Counted from the stretch's first letter, positions 8,866 through 18,013 are shown. The stretch: 64,000 nucleotides of DNA from DATBVX01 sp963696675 (GCA_963696675.1 CAVOLM010000042.1:47086-111085), one strand, 5' to 3'. Program-made: numbers and translations. The notes: generated from the letters alone by a model not told the origin.

Positions 8866-10158
8866 ATGAATACGAACCACGTTTCGGATCCCGCTCCATT
8901 GGCAGATTCTGATCGCGATCGCGGTCGGCGCGCTCGCGGCTACCTGGCCGGACCCGACGCCTCGATTTTCGGGATCTCCGCTGATCTCGATCTTCGACTT
9001 CCTGGGCACCCTGTTCGTCAACGCGCTGAAGATGCTGGTCGTGCCGCTGATCGTGTCGTCGGTGATCAGTGGCGTCGCAGGGCATCGGCTCAGCACGCGA
9101 CCTCGGGCGCCTCGGCAGCAAGACGCTGCTGTTCTATGTCCTTACGACACTTGATCGCGGTGCTCGTGGCCCTGACGTTGTTGAACATCGTCCGGCCGGG
9201 GATCGTCGATGGCGTCCCCGCGCGCGAATTGCTCGCCCTTGCGGCGTCCGAGCAGGACGTCTCCAGCACTGTGGGCTCGGGCAGCGGCAAGCTGGTCGAC
9301 ATGCTGCTGGGCATTTTTCCGCCCAACGTCATCGAGGCGGCGCTCAACAACAAGCTTCTGGGCCTCGTGTTCTTCAGCATCCTGTTCGGGTTTTTCATCA
9401 CGCGCGTGGAGTCCGAGTACGCGAAGCCGGTGCTCGGGTTCTTTCACGGGGTGTTCCAGGTGATGATGCGCATGACCGAGTTCGTCATGCGCCTCGCGCC
9501 GATCGGTGTGTTCGGTCTCGCGGCGCGCGTGGTTGCGAAAACCGGCTTTGGCGCCGCGGGTCCGCTGCTGGTTTTCAGCGCGACCGTACTCGCGGGGCTC
9601 GCGATCTACTTCTTGGTGCTGCTGCCACTGCTCGTGCGCTTCGCTGGGCGAACCAATCCGTGGCCCATGTTTCCCGCTATGGCGCCGGCGCTGCTGACCG
9701 CATTCTCCACTGCGTCCTCCTCAGCGACCCTCGCGATGAGCATCGATTGCACCGAGCGTCGGGTCGGCGTGTCGAACCGCGTCACGGGGTTCGTCATGCC
9801 GCTGGGCGCCTCACTCAATCATGCCGGCACCGCACTCTACGAGTGTGCCGCGGCGATGTTCATCGCCCAGGCATACGGGCTGCACCTGACCTTCGGCCAC
9901 CAGTTCACGATCGCGGTGCTGGCCCTCGTCACCTCGATGGGCATTGCCGGGATTCCGGCCTCATCGCTGGTGGCGATCACCGTGATCCTGACAGCGGTGG
10001 GGCTGCCGGCGGAAGCGATCGGGGTGCTGCTCGTGTTCGACCGCATCCTCGACATGTGCCGCACGACGGTGAACGTCTTCGCCGACTCATGTTGCGCGGT
10101 GATCGTGGCGCGCATGGAAGGTGAGGAGGGGATTCCTCTGACACCGTTCAGGAGGTGA
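8866..10158 (+). CDS. Dicarboxylate/amino acid:cation symporter (SDF family), frameshifted in the N-terminal third
   Basis: A sodium- or proton-coupled glutamate/dicarboxylate carrier of the GltP/DctA type. The C-terminal part is clean: FSTASSSATLAMSIDCTE is the serine-rich hairpin, FVMPLGASLNHAGTALYE is the substrate-binding stretch, and ILDMCRTTVNVFADS closes the family signature. The N-terminal part is split over three frames. After MNTNHVSDP the homology reads HWQILIAIAVGALAATWPDP in another frame from about 8895. It continues through VNALKMLVVPLIVSSVISG, moves to a third frame (GSARDLGRLGSKTLLFYVLT) near 9080, and returns near 9155 at LIAVLVALTLLNIVRPG. Three indels in 270 bases point to sequence errors. 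It converges on fabI. Confidence 0.85.
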   Translation: MNTNHVSDPAPLADSDRDRGRRARGYLAGPDASIFGISADLDLRLPGHPVRQRAEDAGRAADRVVGDQWRRRASAQHATSGASAARRCCSMSLRHLIAVLVALTLLNIVRPGIVDGVPARELLALAASEQDVSSTVGSGSGKLVDMLLGIFPPNVIEAALNNKLLGLVFFSILFGFFITRVESEYAKPVLGFFHGVFQVMMRMTEFVMRLAPIGVFGLAARVVAKTGFGAAGPLLVFSATVLAGLAIYFLVLLPLLVRFAGRTNPWPMFPAMAPALLTAFSTASSSATLAMSIDCTERRVGVSNRVTGFVMPLGASLNHAGTALYECAAAMFIAQAYGLHLTFGHQFTIAVLALVTSMGIAGIPASSLVAITVILTAVGLPAEAIGVLLVFDRILDMCRTTVNVFADSCCAVIVARMEGEEGIPLTPFRR

Positions 10159-10166
10159 CACCTCTG
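10136..10166. repeat. Short dyad element CCTCTGACAC...GTGACACC between convergent genes
   Basis: The end of the symporter gene carries CCTCTGACAC, then a perfect six-base inverted repeat GAGGTG-A-CACCTC that runs into the 15-base gap before the fabI stop. A one-base loop cannot form an RNA hairpin, so this is better seen as a DNA dyad or a repeat remnant. The same CCTCTGACAC ten-mer opens an intergenic element at 51269, which also ends in a TGTCACC-like sequence. This suggests a dispersed short repeat family. Confidence 0.4.
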
Positions 10167-10173
10167 GGGATGC

Positions 10174-10971
10174 TCAGTCGCTCGCGGATTCTTCGGCGAA
10201 GCTCATCCCGACGGTGTTGTAGCCCGCATCGACATACAGGATTTCGCCGGTGATGCCGGCCGCGAGATCCGAGCACAGGAAGGCCGCGGCGTTGCCGACG
10301 TCCTCCAGCGTCACATTTCGCCGCAACGGCGCCGTGTGCGCGACGTGCGCCAGCATCTTGCGAAATCCGGCGATACCCGCGGCGGACAGCGTCTTGATTG
10401 GGCCGGCCGAAATTCCGTTTACCCTGATTCCTGAGGGACCGAGGTCCGCCGCAAGAAAGCGCACATTCGCTTCGAGGCTCGCCTTCGCCAGCCCCATGAC
10501 GTTGTACGCGGGGATGGAACGCACTGCGCCGAGATAGCTCAGGGTGAGCAGCGCGCCATTTCGCCCCGCCATCAACGAACGTCCTTCGCGCGCCAGGGCT
10601 GTCAGGCTGTAACTCGAGATTTCATGCGCGACACGAAACGAATCGCGCGAAGTGCTGTCGACGAACCCACCTGCCAGTGCTTCGCGCGGTGCGAAAGCGA
10701 CCGAATGCACGATGATGTCGACGCTGTCCCAATGGCGCTTGAGGTCAGCGAACGCGCGGCTGATCTCGTCGTCCGACTCCACATTCATGGGCATCGTCAG
10801 CTTCGAGCCGAGCTCGCCGGCAAGGTCCACGACGCGGTCCTTGAGTCGCTCAAGATAGGTGAATGCCAGCTCCGCGCCTTCGCGGTGCATGGCCTGCGCG
10901 ATGCCGTGTGCAATCGAGCGTTCGGTGGCGAGCCCGACAATCAGGGCCCGTTTGCCGGCAAGGAATCCCAT
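10174..10971 (-). CDS. fabI: Enoyl-[acyl-carrier-protein] reductase, NADH type
   Basis: FabI performs the last reductive step of each fatty-acid elongation cycle, reducing trans-2-enoyl-ACP with NADH. The 265-residue protein begins MGFLAGKRALIVGLATERSI, a divergent short-chain dehydrogenase nucleotide fold. It has the catalytic Y-x6-K as YNVMGLAK, the NGISAGPIKTL region, and the C-terminal GEILYVDAGYN. The ATG at 10971 is chosen because it matches the family start; the frame stays open upstream to 11070 into repeat sequence. It is intact and stands alone between the symporter and mltD. Confidence 0.95.
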   Translation of the reverse strand: MGFLAGKRALIVGLATERSIAHGIAQAMHREGAELAFTYLERLKDRVVDLAGELGSKLTMPMNVESDDEISRAFADLKRHWDSVDIIVHSVAFAPREALAGGFVDSTSRDSFRVAHEISSYSLTALAREGRSLMAGRNGALLTLSYLGAVRSIPAYNVMGLAKASLEANVRFLAADLGPSGIRVNGISAGPIKTLSAAGIAGFRKMLAHVAHTAPLRRNVTLEDVGNAAAFLCSDLAAGITGEILYVDAGYNTVGMSFAEESASD

Positions 10972-11025
10972 GAGAGGGCTCCCACTGTGAGGATGCGAGG
11001 GATTGTAGCCGAGCGGCTGGAGATG

Positions 11026-11163
11026 CTGTGCGATTACATCCCTGTGGCTGAGTCCAGCCCGTACATCCATGTACGGACGTTCGCGCGACGTGGAATTGTG
11101 CGATTACGTCCCTGTGATTCAGGCCGGCCCGAACATCCGTGTTCGGGCGTTAGACGGGACCGA
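11026..11163. repeat. Two diverged copies of a ~70-bp REP-like palindromic repeat
   Basis: Two direct copies begin at TGTGCGATTAC (about 11026 and 11097). Each contains TCCCTGTG followed by a hairpin. Copy 1 has CCGTACAT-CC-ATGTACGG and copy 2 has GCCCGAACA-TCCG-TGTTCGGGC. Where the copies differ in the stem (T/A against A/T), the changes are paired, so base pairing has been kept. The elements lie between fabI and mltD, both on the minus strand. The layout resembles REP/BIME elements; no coding potential is credible here. Confidence 0.6.
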
Positions 11164-11201
11164 CTGCACATTAGGTGCAGTCGGTAAATGACACCCGTCT
11201 A
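11146..11201. repeat. Nested palindrome at the 3' end of mltD
   Basis: An outer inverted repeat TTAGACGGG / CCCGTCTAA encloses a perfect 11-base stem ACCGACTGCAC - ATTAG - GTGCAGTCGGT. The right outer arm overlaps the mltD stop codon. Transcribed from mltD, this would form a long stable hairpin just after the stop, but there is no T-tract, so it is not a classical intrinsic terminator. It could end or stabilise the mltD message, or be a REP-type mobile repeat beside the two copies described at 11026-11163. Confidence 0.6.
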
Positions 11202-12847
11202 ACCCTTAGCGCGGCCGGTCACGTACATGACCAGCCGTTGGCCGGGCATCAACGCGTCTTGCTTGCTGAGGCCGTTCCAGTTGAGCAGCTGCGCGACGGA
11301 CACGCTGAAGCGACGCGCGATATCGTAAAGAGTGTCGCCGCGACGCACGGTGTAGGTCATCGCTTCGCCCATGGCGACCAGGACTGTCGCGCCGGTAGTT
11401 GGGCTGCTGCTACTGCCGCTGCTGCCGCGCAGGCGCAGTTTCTTTCCTGCCGAGAGCGTGTCACCTGGCGCCATGCCATTGATGCTCGCGAGCGTATTCA
11501 CGTTCATGCCATTGCTGCGAGCGATGCTCCACAGAGACTCACCCCGACGGACAACGTGGAACTTGCCGCGGGTGGCCGGCGCGCGCCCATCGACACGAGC
11601 CGCCGCCTGCGCGATCTTCGGATGCAGGGCTCCACCGCTTGCGGGCACGAGCAATGTCTCGCCGGACTTGAGTCGTGTGCCCTTCAGACCATTGATCTCG
11701 CGCACGACAGCGACGGTCGTGTCGCAGCGCTTGGCGAATGCCGTGAGGTTTTCGCCCGCTTGGACGTCGTAGCTCGTGTAGGGCACACGGTCCGGGGTGG
11801 GCACCTGCGCCAGCGCATCGCGAAATCCTTCACTGGTGTCAACCGGGAGCAACAGGAAGTGCGGGCCGTCGGGGTCTGTCGCCCAACGATTGAAAGCCGG
11901 GTTGAGGTATGCAAGCTCTTCGTTTTCGACCCCCGCGATCTCTGCCGCGAGCTTCAGATCGATCTGTCCGCCTGTCTCCACGCGCGCGAAGTACGGCTCG
12001 TTCGGAATGGTGGAGAACTCGAGCCCGACTGCGCCCGGATCCGCGACGATGCGCCGCATGGCGAGGAGCTTCGGCACATACGCGCGGGTTTCTTTCGGCA
12101 GCTTCAGATGCCAGAAATCGGTCGGGCGTTTGTGCCTCAGGTTTTCCTCGACCGCCCGATGCACGTTGAGCTCGCCGGAGTTGTATGCCGCGATCGCAAG
12201 CAGCCAGTCGCCATTGAATTCGGTGTTGAGGAACTGCAGGTAGTCGAGCGCAGCGCGGGTCGATTCGATCAGGTCGCGGCGGCCGTCGTACCACCAGTTC
12301 TGTTTCAGCCCGAAGCGCACGCCGGTCGCGGGAATGAATTGCCACAGGCCCGCGGCGCGTGCGCGTGAATAACCAAACGGCTCGAACGCGCTCTCCACGA
12401 CTGGCAAGAGCGCGAGCTCGAGGGGCATGTGGCGTGCCTCGAGCTCGGAAACGATGTGGTACAGGTAGCGTTGGCCACGCCCAAAGGTACGCTCCATGTA
12501 ATCGGGATGGTTCACGTACCAGGCCATCTGCACGTCGATCGCTACTTCCTCTTCGTCCGGCAGTGCGAAGCCGGACCGAATGCGATCAAAAAGGTCGGCG
12601 TATTCCACCGGACGCGGCTGCTCCTCAGCAGTGCCGTCCGTAGTCGCAGCTTCAACAGCCGGCAGCTCGGGCTGCGGCGCGAATCTGGGTCTACGGGCGG
12701 CTGGTAGTCCGCTGGCAAAGAGACGGATGCGGCCACCACGCTGGCTTCAGGCTCCGGCTCGCGAACCACGCTGGAGCAAGCGGAGAGAAGCAGCGGAATT
12801 GTCGTCAGTGTCGCCAGAAAGACGCGACGAAAGTATTGCTCTGTCAA
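11199..12847 (-). CDS. mltD: Membrane-bound lytic murein transglycosylase D with three LysM domains (one frameshift)
   Basis: A lipoprotein that cleaves peptidoglycan glycan strands to 1,6-anhydro-muropeptides. The N-terminus at 12847 has a lipoprotein signal (TTIPLLLSACSS, lipobox LSAC). An acidic linker follows, and near 12685 the frame shifts by one base and continues into the SLT domain. This has the catalytic glutamate in LPVVESAFEPFGYS, then AAGLWQFIPATGVRFGL and LAIAAYNSGE. Three LysM domains follow (YTSYDVQAGENLTAFAKR, KFHVVRRGESLWSIARS, MTYTVRRGDTLYDIARR). The intact downstream frame alone covers 11199-12608 and would lack the signal. It is transcribed after gloB on the same strand. 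Confidence 0.92.
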
Positions 12848-12861
12848 TTCTTAGCCCTCGA

Positions 12862-13647
12862 TCAGCTGAACCCGTCCTTCCATTGTCGGATCGTCGCGAA
12901 CACCTCGACCGGGTTGTCAAGGGAGCGTCCCGCCTTGCGCTCGGCCGACTTCTGTACGGTCGGCTCGTCCCAGCGCAAGAAGGGGTTCACGGCGATCTCC
13001 AACGCCATATTCGACGGCAAGGTCGGGCGGCCCTTGGAACGCATATCCTTTGCCGTCTCCATGTACTCGCGCGTGGCGCCGTTGTCGGGCTCCACCGCGA
13101 GTGCAAAACGCAGATTGTTGATCGTGTACTCGTGTCCACAATAGACGCGCGTATCAGGTGGCAGTTCGCGCAGCGTGCGCAGTGAGTGCTGCATCTGGGC
13201 CGGAGTGCCTTCGAACAGCCGCCCGCATCCGGCGCTGAAGAGGGTATCGCCGCAGAACAGCGCGCCGTGTCCGCAATAAGCGACATGGCCGCGCGTGTGG
13301 CCGGGGATGTCGAGGACATCGAAGTCGAGCTCGAGCTCTTGCAGATGCACCCGCGCGCCACCCGCGACGCTCACCGTCCGTTCAGGTATCGTCTCGCCCG
13401 CCGGGCCGTAGACGGGGACGCGAAAGCGCTCGACCAGCTCGGAAACTCCACCGACGTGATCGGGGTGATGATGAGTGACGAGGATTGCGCTGAGCTGCCA
13501 GTGCTGCTGCTCAAGCGCAGAAATGACCGGGCGAGCCTCACCAGGATCCACCGCAGCGACGCGCTCGTGCAGGCGTGCGCCGTGGATGATCCAGATGTAG
13601 TTGTCCGAAAATGCCCTGACCGGCGTCGCCTCGAGCATGGCTCCCAT
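12862..13647 (-). CDS. gloB: Hydroxyacylglutathione hydrolase (glyoxalase II)
   Basis: A binuclear-metal beta-lactamase-fold hydrolase that releases D-lactate and glutathione from S-lactoylglutathione in methylglyoxal detoxification. The metal motif THHHPDHVGG is present. So are the later ligands in DIPGHTRGH, FCGDTLFSAGCGRLFEG and YCGHEYTINNLRFA, and the C-terminal HAGH-type region ends in NPFLRWDEPTVQKS. It has 261 residues from the ATG at 13647, or 258 from the internal MLEATPV start. It is divergent from the methyltransferase gene, with mltD following on the same strand; this gloB/yafS/rnhA/dnaQ neighbourhood is common in gammaproteobacteria. Confidence 0.94.
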   Translation of the reverse strand: MGAMLEATPVRAFSDNYIWIIHGARLHERVAAVDPGEARPVISALEQQHWQLSAILVTHHHPDHVGGVSELVERFRVPVYGPAGETIPERTVSVAGGARVHLQELELDFDVLDIPGHTRGHVAYCGHGALFCGDTLFSAGCGRLFEGTPAQMQHSLRTLRELPPDTRVYCGHEYTINNLRFALAVEPDNGATREYMETAKDMRSKGRPTLPSNMALEIAVNPFLRWDEPTVQKSAERKAGRSLDNPVEVFATIRQWKDGFS

Positions 13648-13741
13648 TCCGTGTGGGCAGATGTTCGTGGAATTGCTCGCGAATTTAACTTCAAGGGCTC
13701 AAAATTGCCATCGGTTTTCCCCTTTAAAGCGTTGATTTTGT

Positions 13742-14482
13742 GTGAACCAGTCCACGATGGCTGAACGCGCCGACCGCCTGCGCCAATGGCTCACGACGCC
13801 GCTTGGTGTACTGCTCGTCGAACAGGAACGCCAGGTGCTCAACGAGGCGCTGGACGATGTCTTTGGCATTCAACTCGTGCAGATCGGCACCTGGGGCGAC
13901 CCGAAAGCGTACTTCCCGGCGGCCCGGACCCAGCGTCAAACTGTGATCTGTTCCGCACTAGCAGGACAGCCCCAGGTGTTCTGCAAGACCGAGTCCCTGC
14001 CGGTCGCTTCGGACTCCGTCGATGCGGTCCTTTTGCCGCATACCCTGGAGACCGACAGCGATCCGCATGCCGTGTTGCGTGAAGTGGCACGCGTGCTCGT
14101 CGCCGAGGGTCAGCTCCTGGTGCTGGGGTTCAGTGCGATGGGGGCCTGGGGCGCGAGGCATCGCCTGTCGAGCGAAGGCTTTCCACCCGGGCTCGCGAGG
14201 CTTATTTCGGAGAGCCGCGTGCGGGATTGGTTCGCGTTGCTCGGATTCGAAGTCACCGCAGTGCGCCGTTACCTGCATCGTCTGCCACTGACGCCGCGCC
14301 GCGGCACTTCGAGCCCCGCGAAGACCGGCGGATTCACACCGCATCGATTGCTGCCGGCAGGAGCGTACTTGATCAGGGCGCGCAAACGCACCTACACCCT
14401 CACTCCGATCCGGCCGAAACGGCGCGAACGGCGCTCGATGGTCGGCGGGCTGGTCGAACCGACGCCGCGAATGCGCTCGTGA
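13742..14482 (+). CDS. SAM-dependent methyltransferase, YafS-like
   Basis: A Methyltransf_11-type protein of 246 residues. The SAM fold is weaker than usual, but SVDAVLLPHTLETDSDPHAV and REVARVLVAEGQLLVLGFS fit motifs IV-VI. Its position between gloB and rnhA matches E. coli yafS, and this synteny is the main evidence for the assignment. Substrate is unknown. A TTG or GTG start is used near 13742. The stop overlaps the GTG start of rnhA by four bases, which suggests coupled translation. The C-terminus (RPKRRERRSMVGGLVEP) is strongly basic. Confidence 0.75.
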   Translation: MNQSTMAERADRLRQWLTTPLGVLLVEQERQVLNEALDDVFGIQLVQIGTWGDPKAYFPAARTQRQTVICSALAGQPQVFCKTESLPVASDSVDAVLLPHTLETDSDPHAVLREVARVLVAEGQLLVLGFSAMGAWGARHRLSSEGFPPGLARLISESRVRDWFALLGFEVTAVRRYLHRLPLTPRRGTSSPAKTGGFTPHRLLPAGAYLIRARKRTYTLTPIRPKRRERRSMVGGLVEPTPRMRS

Positions 14483-14937
14483 CCGAGGTCGAAATCTGGA
14501 CTGATGGCGCGTGTCGCGGCAATCCGGGTCCCGGGGGTTGGGCTGCCGTGCTCATCTCCGGCGACCACGAAAAGATTCTCAAGGGCGCCGAGGATCACAC
14601 GACCAACAACCGGATGGAGCTCACAGCTGCAATTCGCGCCCTCGAAGCCTTACGACGCAAATGCAGCGTCAGTCTGCATACCGATTCGGAGTACGTGAAG
14701 CGCGGGGTCACCGAATGGCTCGCGCGATGGAAGCAGCGCGGCTGGAAGACTGCTGCCCGTAAGCCGGTGAAGAACGTGGATCTCTGGCAGGAGCTCGATG
14801 CGCTCAGCCAGCGCCACGAGATCGAATGGCACTGGGTGCGAGGGCATGCGGGCATTGCAGGGAACGAGCGCGTGGATAGACTTGCCAACGAAGCAATCGA
14901 TGAACTAGTGGGGTTCGATGCGTCAGATCGTGCTTGA
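14479..14937 (+). CDS. rnhA: Ribonuclease HI
   Basis: Degrades the RNA strand of RNA-DNA hybrids. The protein has 152 residues, the normal length. The four metal-binding acids can be located: the first aspartate in IWTDGACRGNPGPGGW, the glutamate in NNRMELTAAIRAL, the aspartate in LHTDSEYV, and the last aspartate in NERVDRLANEAI. The helical basic handle (WKQRGWKTAARKPVKN) and HWVRGHAG are also present. The GTG start at 14479 follows the overlap with the preceding gene; the frame is open further upstream but that part lies in the methyltransferase gene. It overlaps dnaQ by 20 bases. Confidence 0.95.
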   Translation: MTEVEIWTDGACRGNPGPGGWAAVLISGDHEKILKGAEDHTTNNRMELTAAIRALEALRRKCSVSLHTDSEYVKRGVTEWLARWKQRGWKTAARKPVKNVDLWQELDALSQRHEIEWHWVRGHAGIAGNERVDRLANEAIDELVGFDASDRA

Positions 14938-15616
14938 TACCGAAACGACCGGGCTGGAGCTGGGGCTCGACCATCGCATCATTGAAATCGGCTGCGTGGA
15001 GCTCTTCAATCGCCGCCACACGGGCCGCAGCTTTCATCGCTATCTGTGCCCTGACCGCGAGATCGACTACGGCGCGCGCAACGTGCACGGGATAACGAAC
15101 GAGTTTCTCGTCCATCAGCCGCGCTTCGCCCAGATTGCCGAGGAGTTCCTGCAATTCGTCACGGGCGCGGAGCTCGTGATCCACAACGCCCCGTTCGACG
15201 TCGCCTTTCTCGACATGGAGCTGCGACGTCTCGATGGCGCGCGCCAGCCGATAAGTGCGCTGTGTTCGGTCCTCGATACGCTGGTGCTCGCGCGCCAGAT
15301 GCACCCGGGTCAGCGCAATAGTCTCGATGCGCTCTGCAAGCGCTACGAGATCGACAATTCGCATCGGGAGCTCCATGGGGCACTGCTCGATGCGCGCATC
15401 CTCGCGGATGTGTACCTCGCAATGACGGGCGGGCAGGGGGCCTTGATCCTGGGCGGAGTCGAAACGACCGGGCAGATTCGGGTACAGCCCATTCGCGCGG
15501 TGAGGTCGGAGGTGCAGCTGCTCGTGGTCCGCGCCAGCGCGGAGGAAATCGAGGCGCATGAGCGGTTCCTGAGGACCATCGACCAGGTCTCGGGGGGTGT
15601 GGGAGCGCGCTTTTGA
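14918..15616 (+). CDS. dnaQ: DNA polymerase III epsilon subunit, 3'-5' proofreading exonuclease
   Basis: The proofreading subunit of the replicase core. The DEDDh exonuclease motifs are clear: QIVLDTETTGLELG (Exo I), VIHNAPFDVAFLDMEL (Exo II) and HGALLDARILADVYLAMTGG (Exo III with the catalytic histidine). At 232 residues it has the normal length, including a C-terminal segment that would bind the alpha subunit. The start overlaps rnhA in the same direction, the usual pairing in proteobacteria. A non-coding gap of about 100 bases follows before the polysaccharide block. Confidence 0.95.
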   Translation: MRQIVLDTETTGLELGLDHRIIEIGCVELFNRRHTGRSFHRYLCPDREIDYGARNVHGITNEFLVHQPRFAQIAEEFLQFVTGAELVIHNAPFDVAFLDMELRRLDGARQPISALCSVLDTLVLARQMHPGQRNSLDALCKRYEIDNSHRELHGALLDARILADVYLAMTGGQGALILGGVETTGQIRVQPIRAVRSEVQLLVVRASAEEIEAHERFLRTIDQVSGGVGARF

Positions 15617-15718
15617 ATGCCGCGGATGGCGGACTTGCGAGCCAATTCTCGTCAGAGAACCCGCTGAATTCGGGACAATAGCGACCAAGAACAAATGCGA
15701 ATTCACCGGAGTCAGGGC

Positions 15719-16996
15719 ATGCCTGGGTTGAGGAACTGTCGGATCGGCGTCATCGGTCTCGGTTACGTCGGCTTGCCGCTGGCGGTCGAATTCGGCAAGC
15801 ACTTTCACACTGTCGGCTTCGACATCAAGCCGCAGCGCATCGCCGAGCTCAAGGCGGGAAAGGACAGCACCCTGGAGGCGACGCGCGCAGAGCTGAAATC
15901 GGCGACGCGGCTGAAGTTCACCAGCAAGATCGCCGATCTCAGGGCGTGCCGCGTCTTCATCGTCACGGTGCCGACGCCGATCGACACCTACAAGCGGCCC
16001 GATCTGACACCTCTGGTGAAAGCGAGCGAGACGGTAGGCCAGGTCCTCAAGAAAGGCGACGTCGTCGTGTACGAATCGACGGTCTACCCGGGCTGCACCG
16101 AGGAAGTGTGCGTGCCGGTGCTGGAAAAGCACTCGGGGCTCAAGTTCAACACGGATTTCTTCGCCGGCTACAGTCCCGAGCGCATCAATCCGGGCGACAA
16201 GGAACATCGACTGACGTCGATCCGCAAGATCACGTCCGGCTCGACGCCCGAGATCGCGGAGTTCGTCGATTCACTCTATGGCGCGATCATCAAGGCCGGC
16301 ACCCATCGCGCCTCCAGCATCCGCGTGGCGGAGGCGGCCAAGGTGATCGAGAACACGCAGCGCGACGTCAACATCGCGCTCATCAACGAGCTCGCGCTGA
16401 TCTTCAATCGACTCGGCATCGACACTGAAGAGGTGCTGCTCGCCGCCGGTACCAAATGGAACTTCCTGCCGTTTCGCCCGGGACTGGTCGGCGGCCACTG
16501 CATCGGGGTCGATCCCTATTACCTGACGCACAAGGCGCAGGAGATCGGCTATCACCCGGAGATGATCCTTGCCGGGCGCCGCCTCAACGACAACATGGCG
16601 CTTTATGTGGCGAGCGAAGTGGTGCGGCGGATGAATCTGCGCCGGATCCACGTGAAGGGTTCCCGCATTCTGGTAATGGGAATGACCTTCAAGGAAAACT
16701 GTCCCGACGTGCGCAATTCGAAGGTCGTCGATGTCGTGCGGGAGCTGGAGAAGTATGGCGCCAAGGTGGACGTCTACGACCCCTGGGTCGATGGGCACGA
16801 AGCGCAGCACGAATACGGACTGAAACCGGTCAAGACTCCGCGCAAGTCAGGCTACGATGCGATCGTGATGGCCGTGGCGCACAAGGAGTTTCGCGACATG
16901 GGACTCGCGAAGGTCAGGGCGCTCGCCAAGCGCGATCACATCCTCTACGACATCAAGTATGTGTTCCGATCGCACGAAGTCGACGGAAGGCTCTAG
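15719..16996 (+). CDS. tviB: UDP-HexNAc 6-dehydrogenase, TviB/WbpA type
   Basis: An NAD-dependent enzyme that oxidises C6 of a UDP-N-acetylhexosamine to the uronic acid, about 425 residues. It has the Rossmann start RIGVIGLGYVGLPLAVEFG and the TVPTPID stretch typical of the TviB/WbpA branch. Also present are YSPERINPGDKEH, the catalytic cysteine region PGLVGGHCIGVDPYYLTHKA and the C-terminal MGMTFKENCPDVRNSKVVDV. The ATG at 15719 fits the family better than the one at 15695. The epimerase gene starts four bases after its stop. The exact sugar (GlcNAc, GalNAc or ManNAc) cannot be decided here. Confidence 0.9.
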   Translation: MPGLRNCRIGVIGLGYVGLPLAVEFGKHFHTVGFDIKPQRIAELKAGKDSTLEATRAELKSATRLKFTSKIADLRACRVFIVTVPTPIDTYKRPDLTPLVKASETVGQVLKKGDVVVYESTVYPGCTEEVCVPVLEKHSGLKFNTDFFAGYSPERINPGDKEHRLTSIRKITSGSTPEIAEFVDSLYGAIIKAGTHRASSIRVAEAAKVIENTQRDVNIALINELALIFNRLGIDTEEVLLAAGTKWNFLPFRPGLVGGHCIGVDPYYLTHKAQEIGYHPEMILAGRRLNDNMALYVASEVVRRMNLRRIHVKGSRILVMGMTFKENCPDVRNSKVVDVVRELEKYGAKVDVYDPWVDGHEAQHEYGLKPVKTPRKSGYDAIVMAVAHKEFRDMGLAKVRALAKRDHILYDIKYVFRSHEVDGRL

Positions 16997-16999
16997 AGC

Positions 17000-18013
17000 G
17001 TGAAGATCCTGGTCACTGGTGCGGCTGGATTCATCGGCTATCACACGGCCGCGGCGCTGCTCAAACGCGGCGATGAGGTCGTGGGGCTCGACAACCTCAA
17101 CGAGTACTACGACGTCACCCTGAAGCAGGCCCGTCTCAAGGAGCTCGAAGGCAATCCGCGCTTTCGTTTCGTGAAGCTCGATGTGGCGGACCGCGCCGGA
17201 ATGACGGCGTTGTTCGAGCGCGAGAAGTTCCCGCGCGTCATCCACCTCGCGGCCCAGGCGGGCGTGCGCTATTCGCTCACCAATCCGCACGCCTACATCG
17301 ACAGCAACGTCGTCGGCTTCATGAACATCCTCGAGGGCTGCCGGCAGTCAGGCGTCGAACACCTCGTGTACGCATCAACCAGTTCGGTGTACGGCGCGAA
17401 TACCAAGATGCCGTTCTCAGTGCACCAGAACGTCGATCATCCGCTCTCGACTGTACGCGGCGACCAAGAAGGCCAACGAGCTGATGGCGCACACCTACTC
17501 GCATCTGTATGGCCTGCCGACGACGGGACTGCGCTTCTTCACCGTGTACGGACCCTGGGGTCGGCCCGACATGGCGCTGTTTCTCGTTCACGCGCAACAT
17601 CCTTGCCGATAAACCGATCGATGTCTTCAACTATGGCAATCACCGCCGCGACTTCACCTATGTCGACGATATCGTCGAAGGCGTGATCCGCGCCTCTGAC
17701 CGAGGTAGCGAAGCCGAACGCCGCCTGGAATGGTGATGAACCCGACCCAGCCACGAGCAAAGCGCCTTACCGCCTCTACAACATCGGCAACAACCGCCCG
17801 ATGGAGCTCATGCGTTACATCGAGGTGATCGAAACCGAACTCGGGCGCAAGGCAGTCAAGAACATGTTGCCGATGCAGCCCGGCGATGTGCCCGATACGT
17901 TCGCGGATGTCGAAGACCTGGTCCGCGATGTCGGTTATAAGCCCGCCACCCCGGTCGAGGTTGGAGTGAAGCGCTTCATCGAGTGGTATCGCAGGTACTA
18001 CGGAGAGAAGTAG
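17000..18013 (+). CDS. NAD-dependent epimerase, UDP-glucuronate 4-epimerase type (three frameshifts)
   Basis: An extended short-chain dehydrogenase of about 337 residues that would turn UDP-glucuronate into UDP-galacturonate. The GTG start gives KILVTGAAGFIGYHTAAALL, then NEYYDVTLKQARLKEL and VIHLAAQAGVRYSL, all close to CapI-type enzymes. Homology leaves the frame at about 17448. The catalytic YAATKKANELMAHTYSHL and FFTVYGPWGRPDMALF are read in a second frame, RNILADKPIDVFNYG in a third from about 17585, and from about 17695 it returns to the first frame (YRLYNIGNNRPMELM) to the stop. The order of conserved blocks is complete, so the gene is likely intact in the organism. Confidence 0.85.

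Noticed and set aside
7383..8867. 494-residue frame antisense to ppiD
   Set aside because: High-GC antisense shadow; no domain signature, and the sense strand encodes a well-conserved protein.
11026..11201. Possible insertion sequence or att site
   Set aside because: No transposase or integrase, no target-site duplication; better explained as REP-like palindromes.
11175..12368. 397-residue plus-strand frame over mltD
   Set aside because: Antisense to a clear lytic transglycosylase with LysM domains; coding signal belongs to the minus strand.
14804..16207. 467-residue frame antisense to rnhA, dnaQ and the tviB-type gene
   Set aside because: Spans three real genes on the other strand and shows no family signature.
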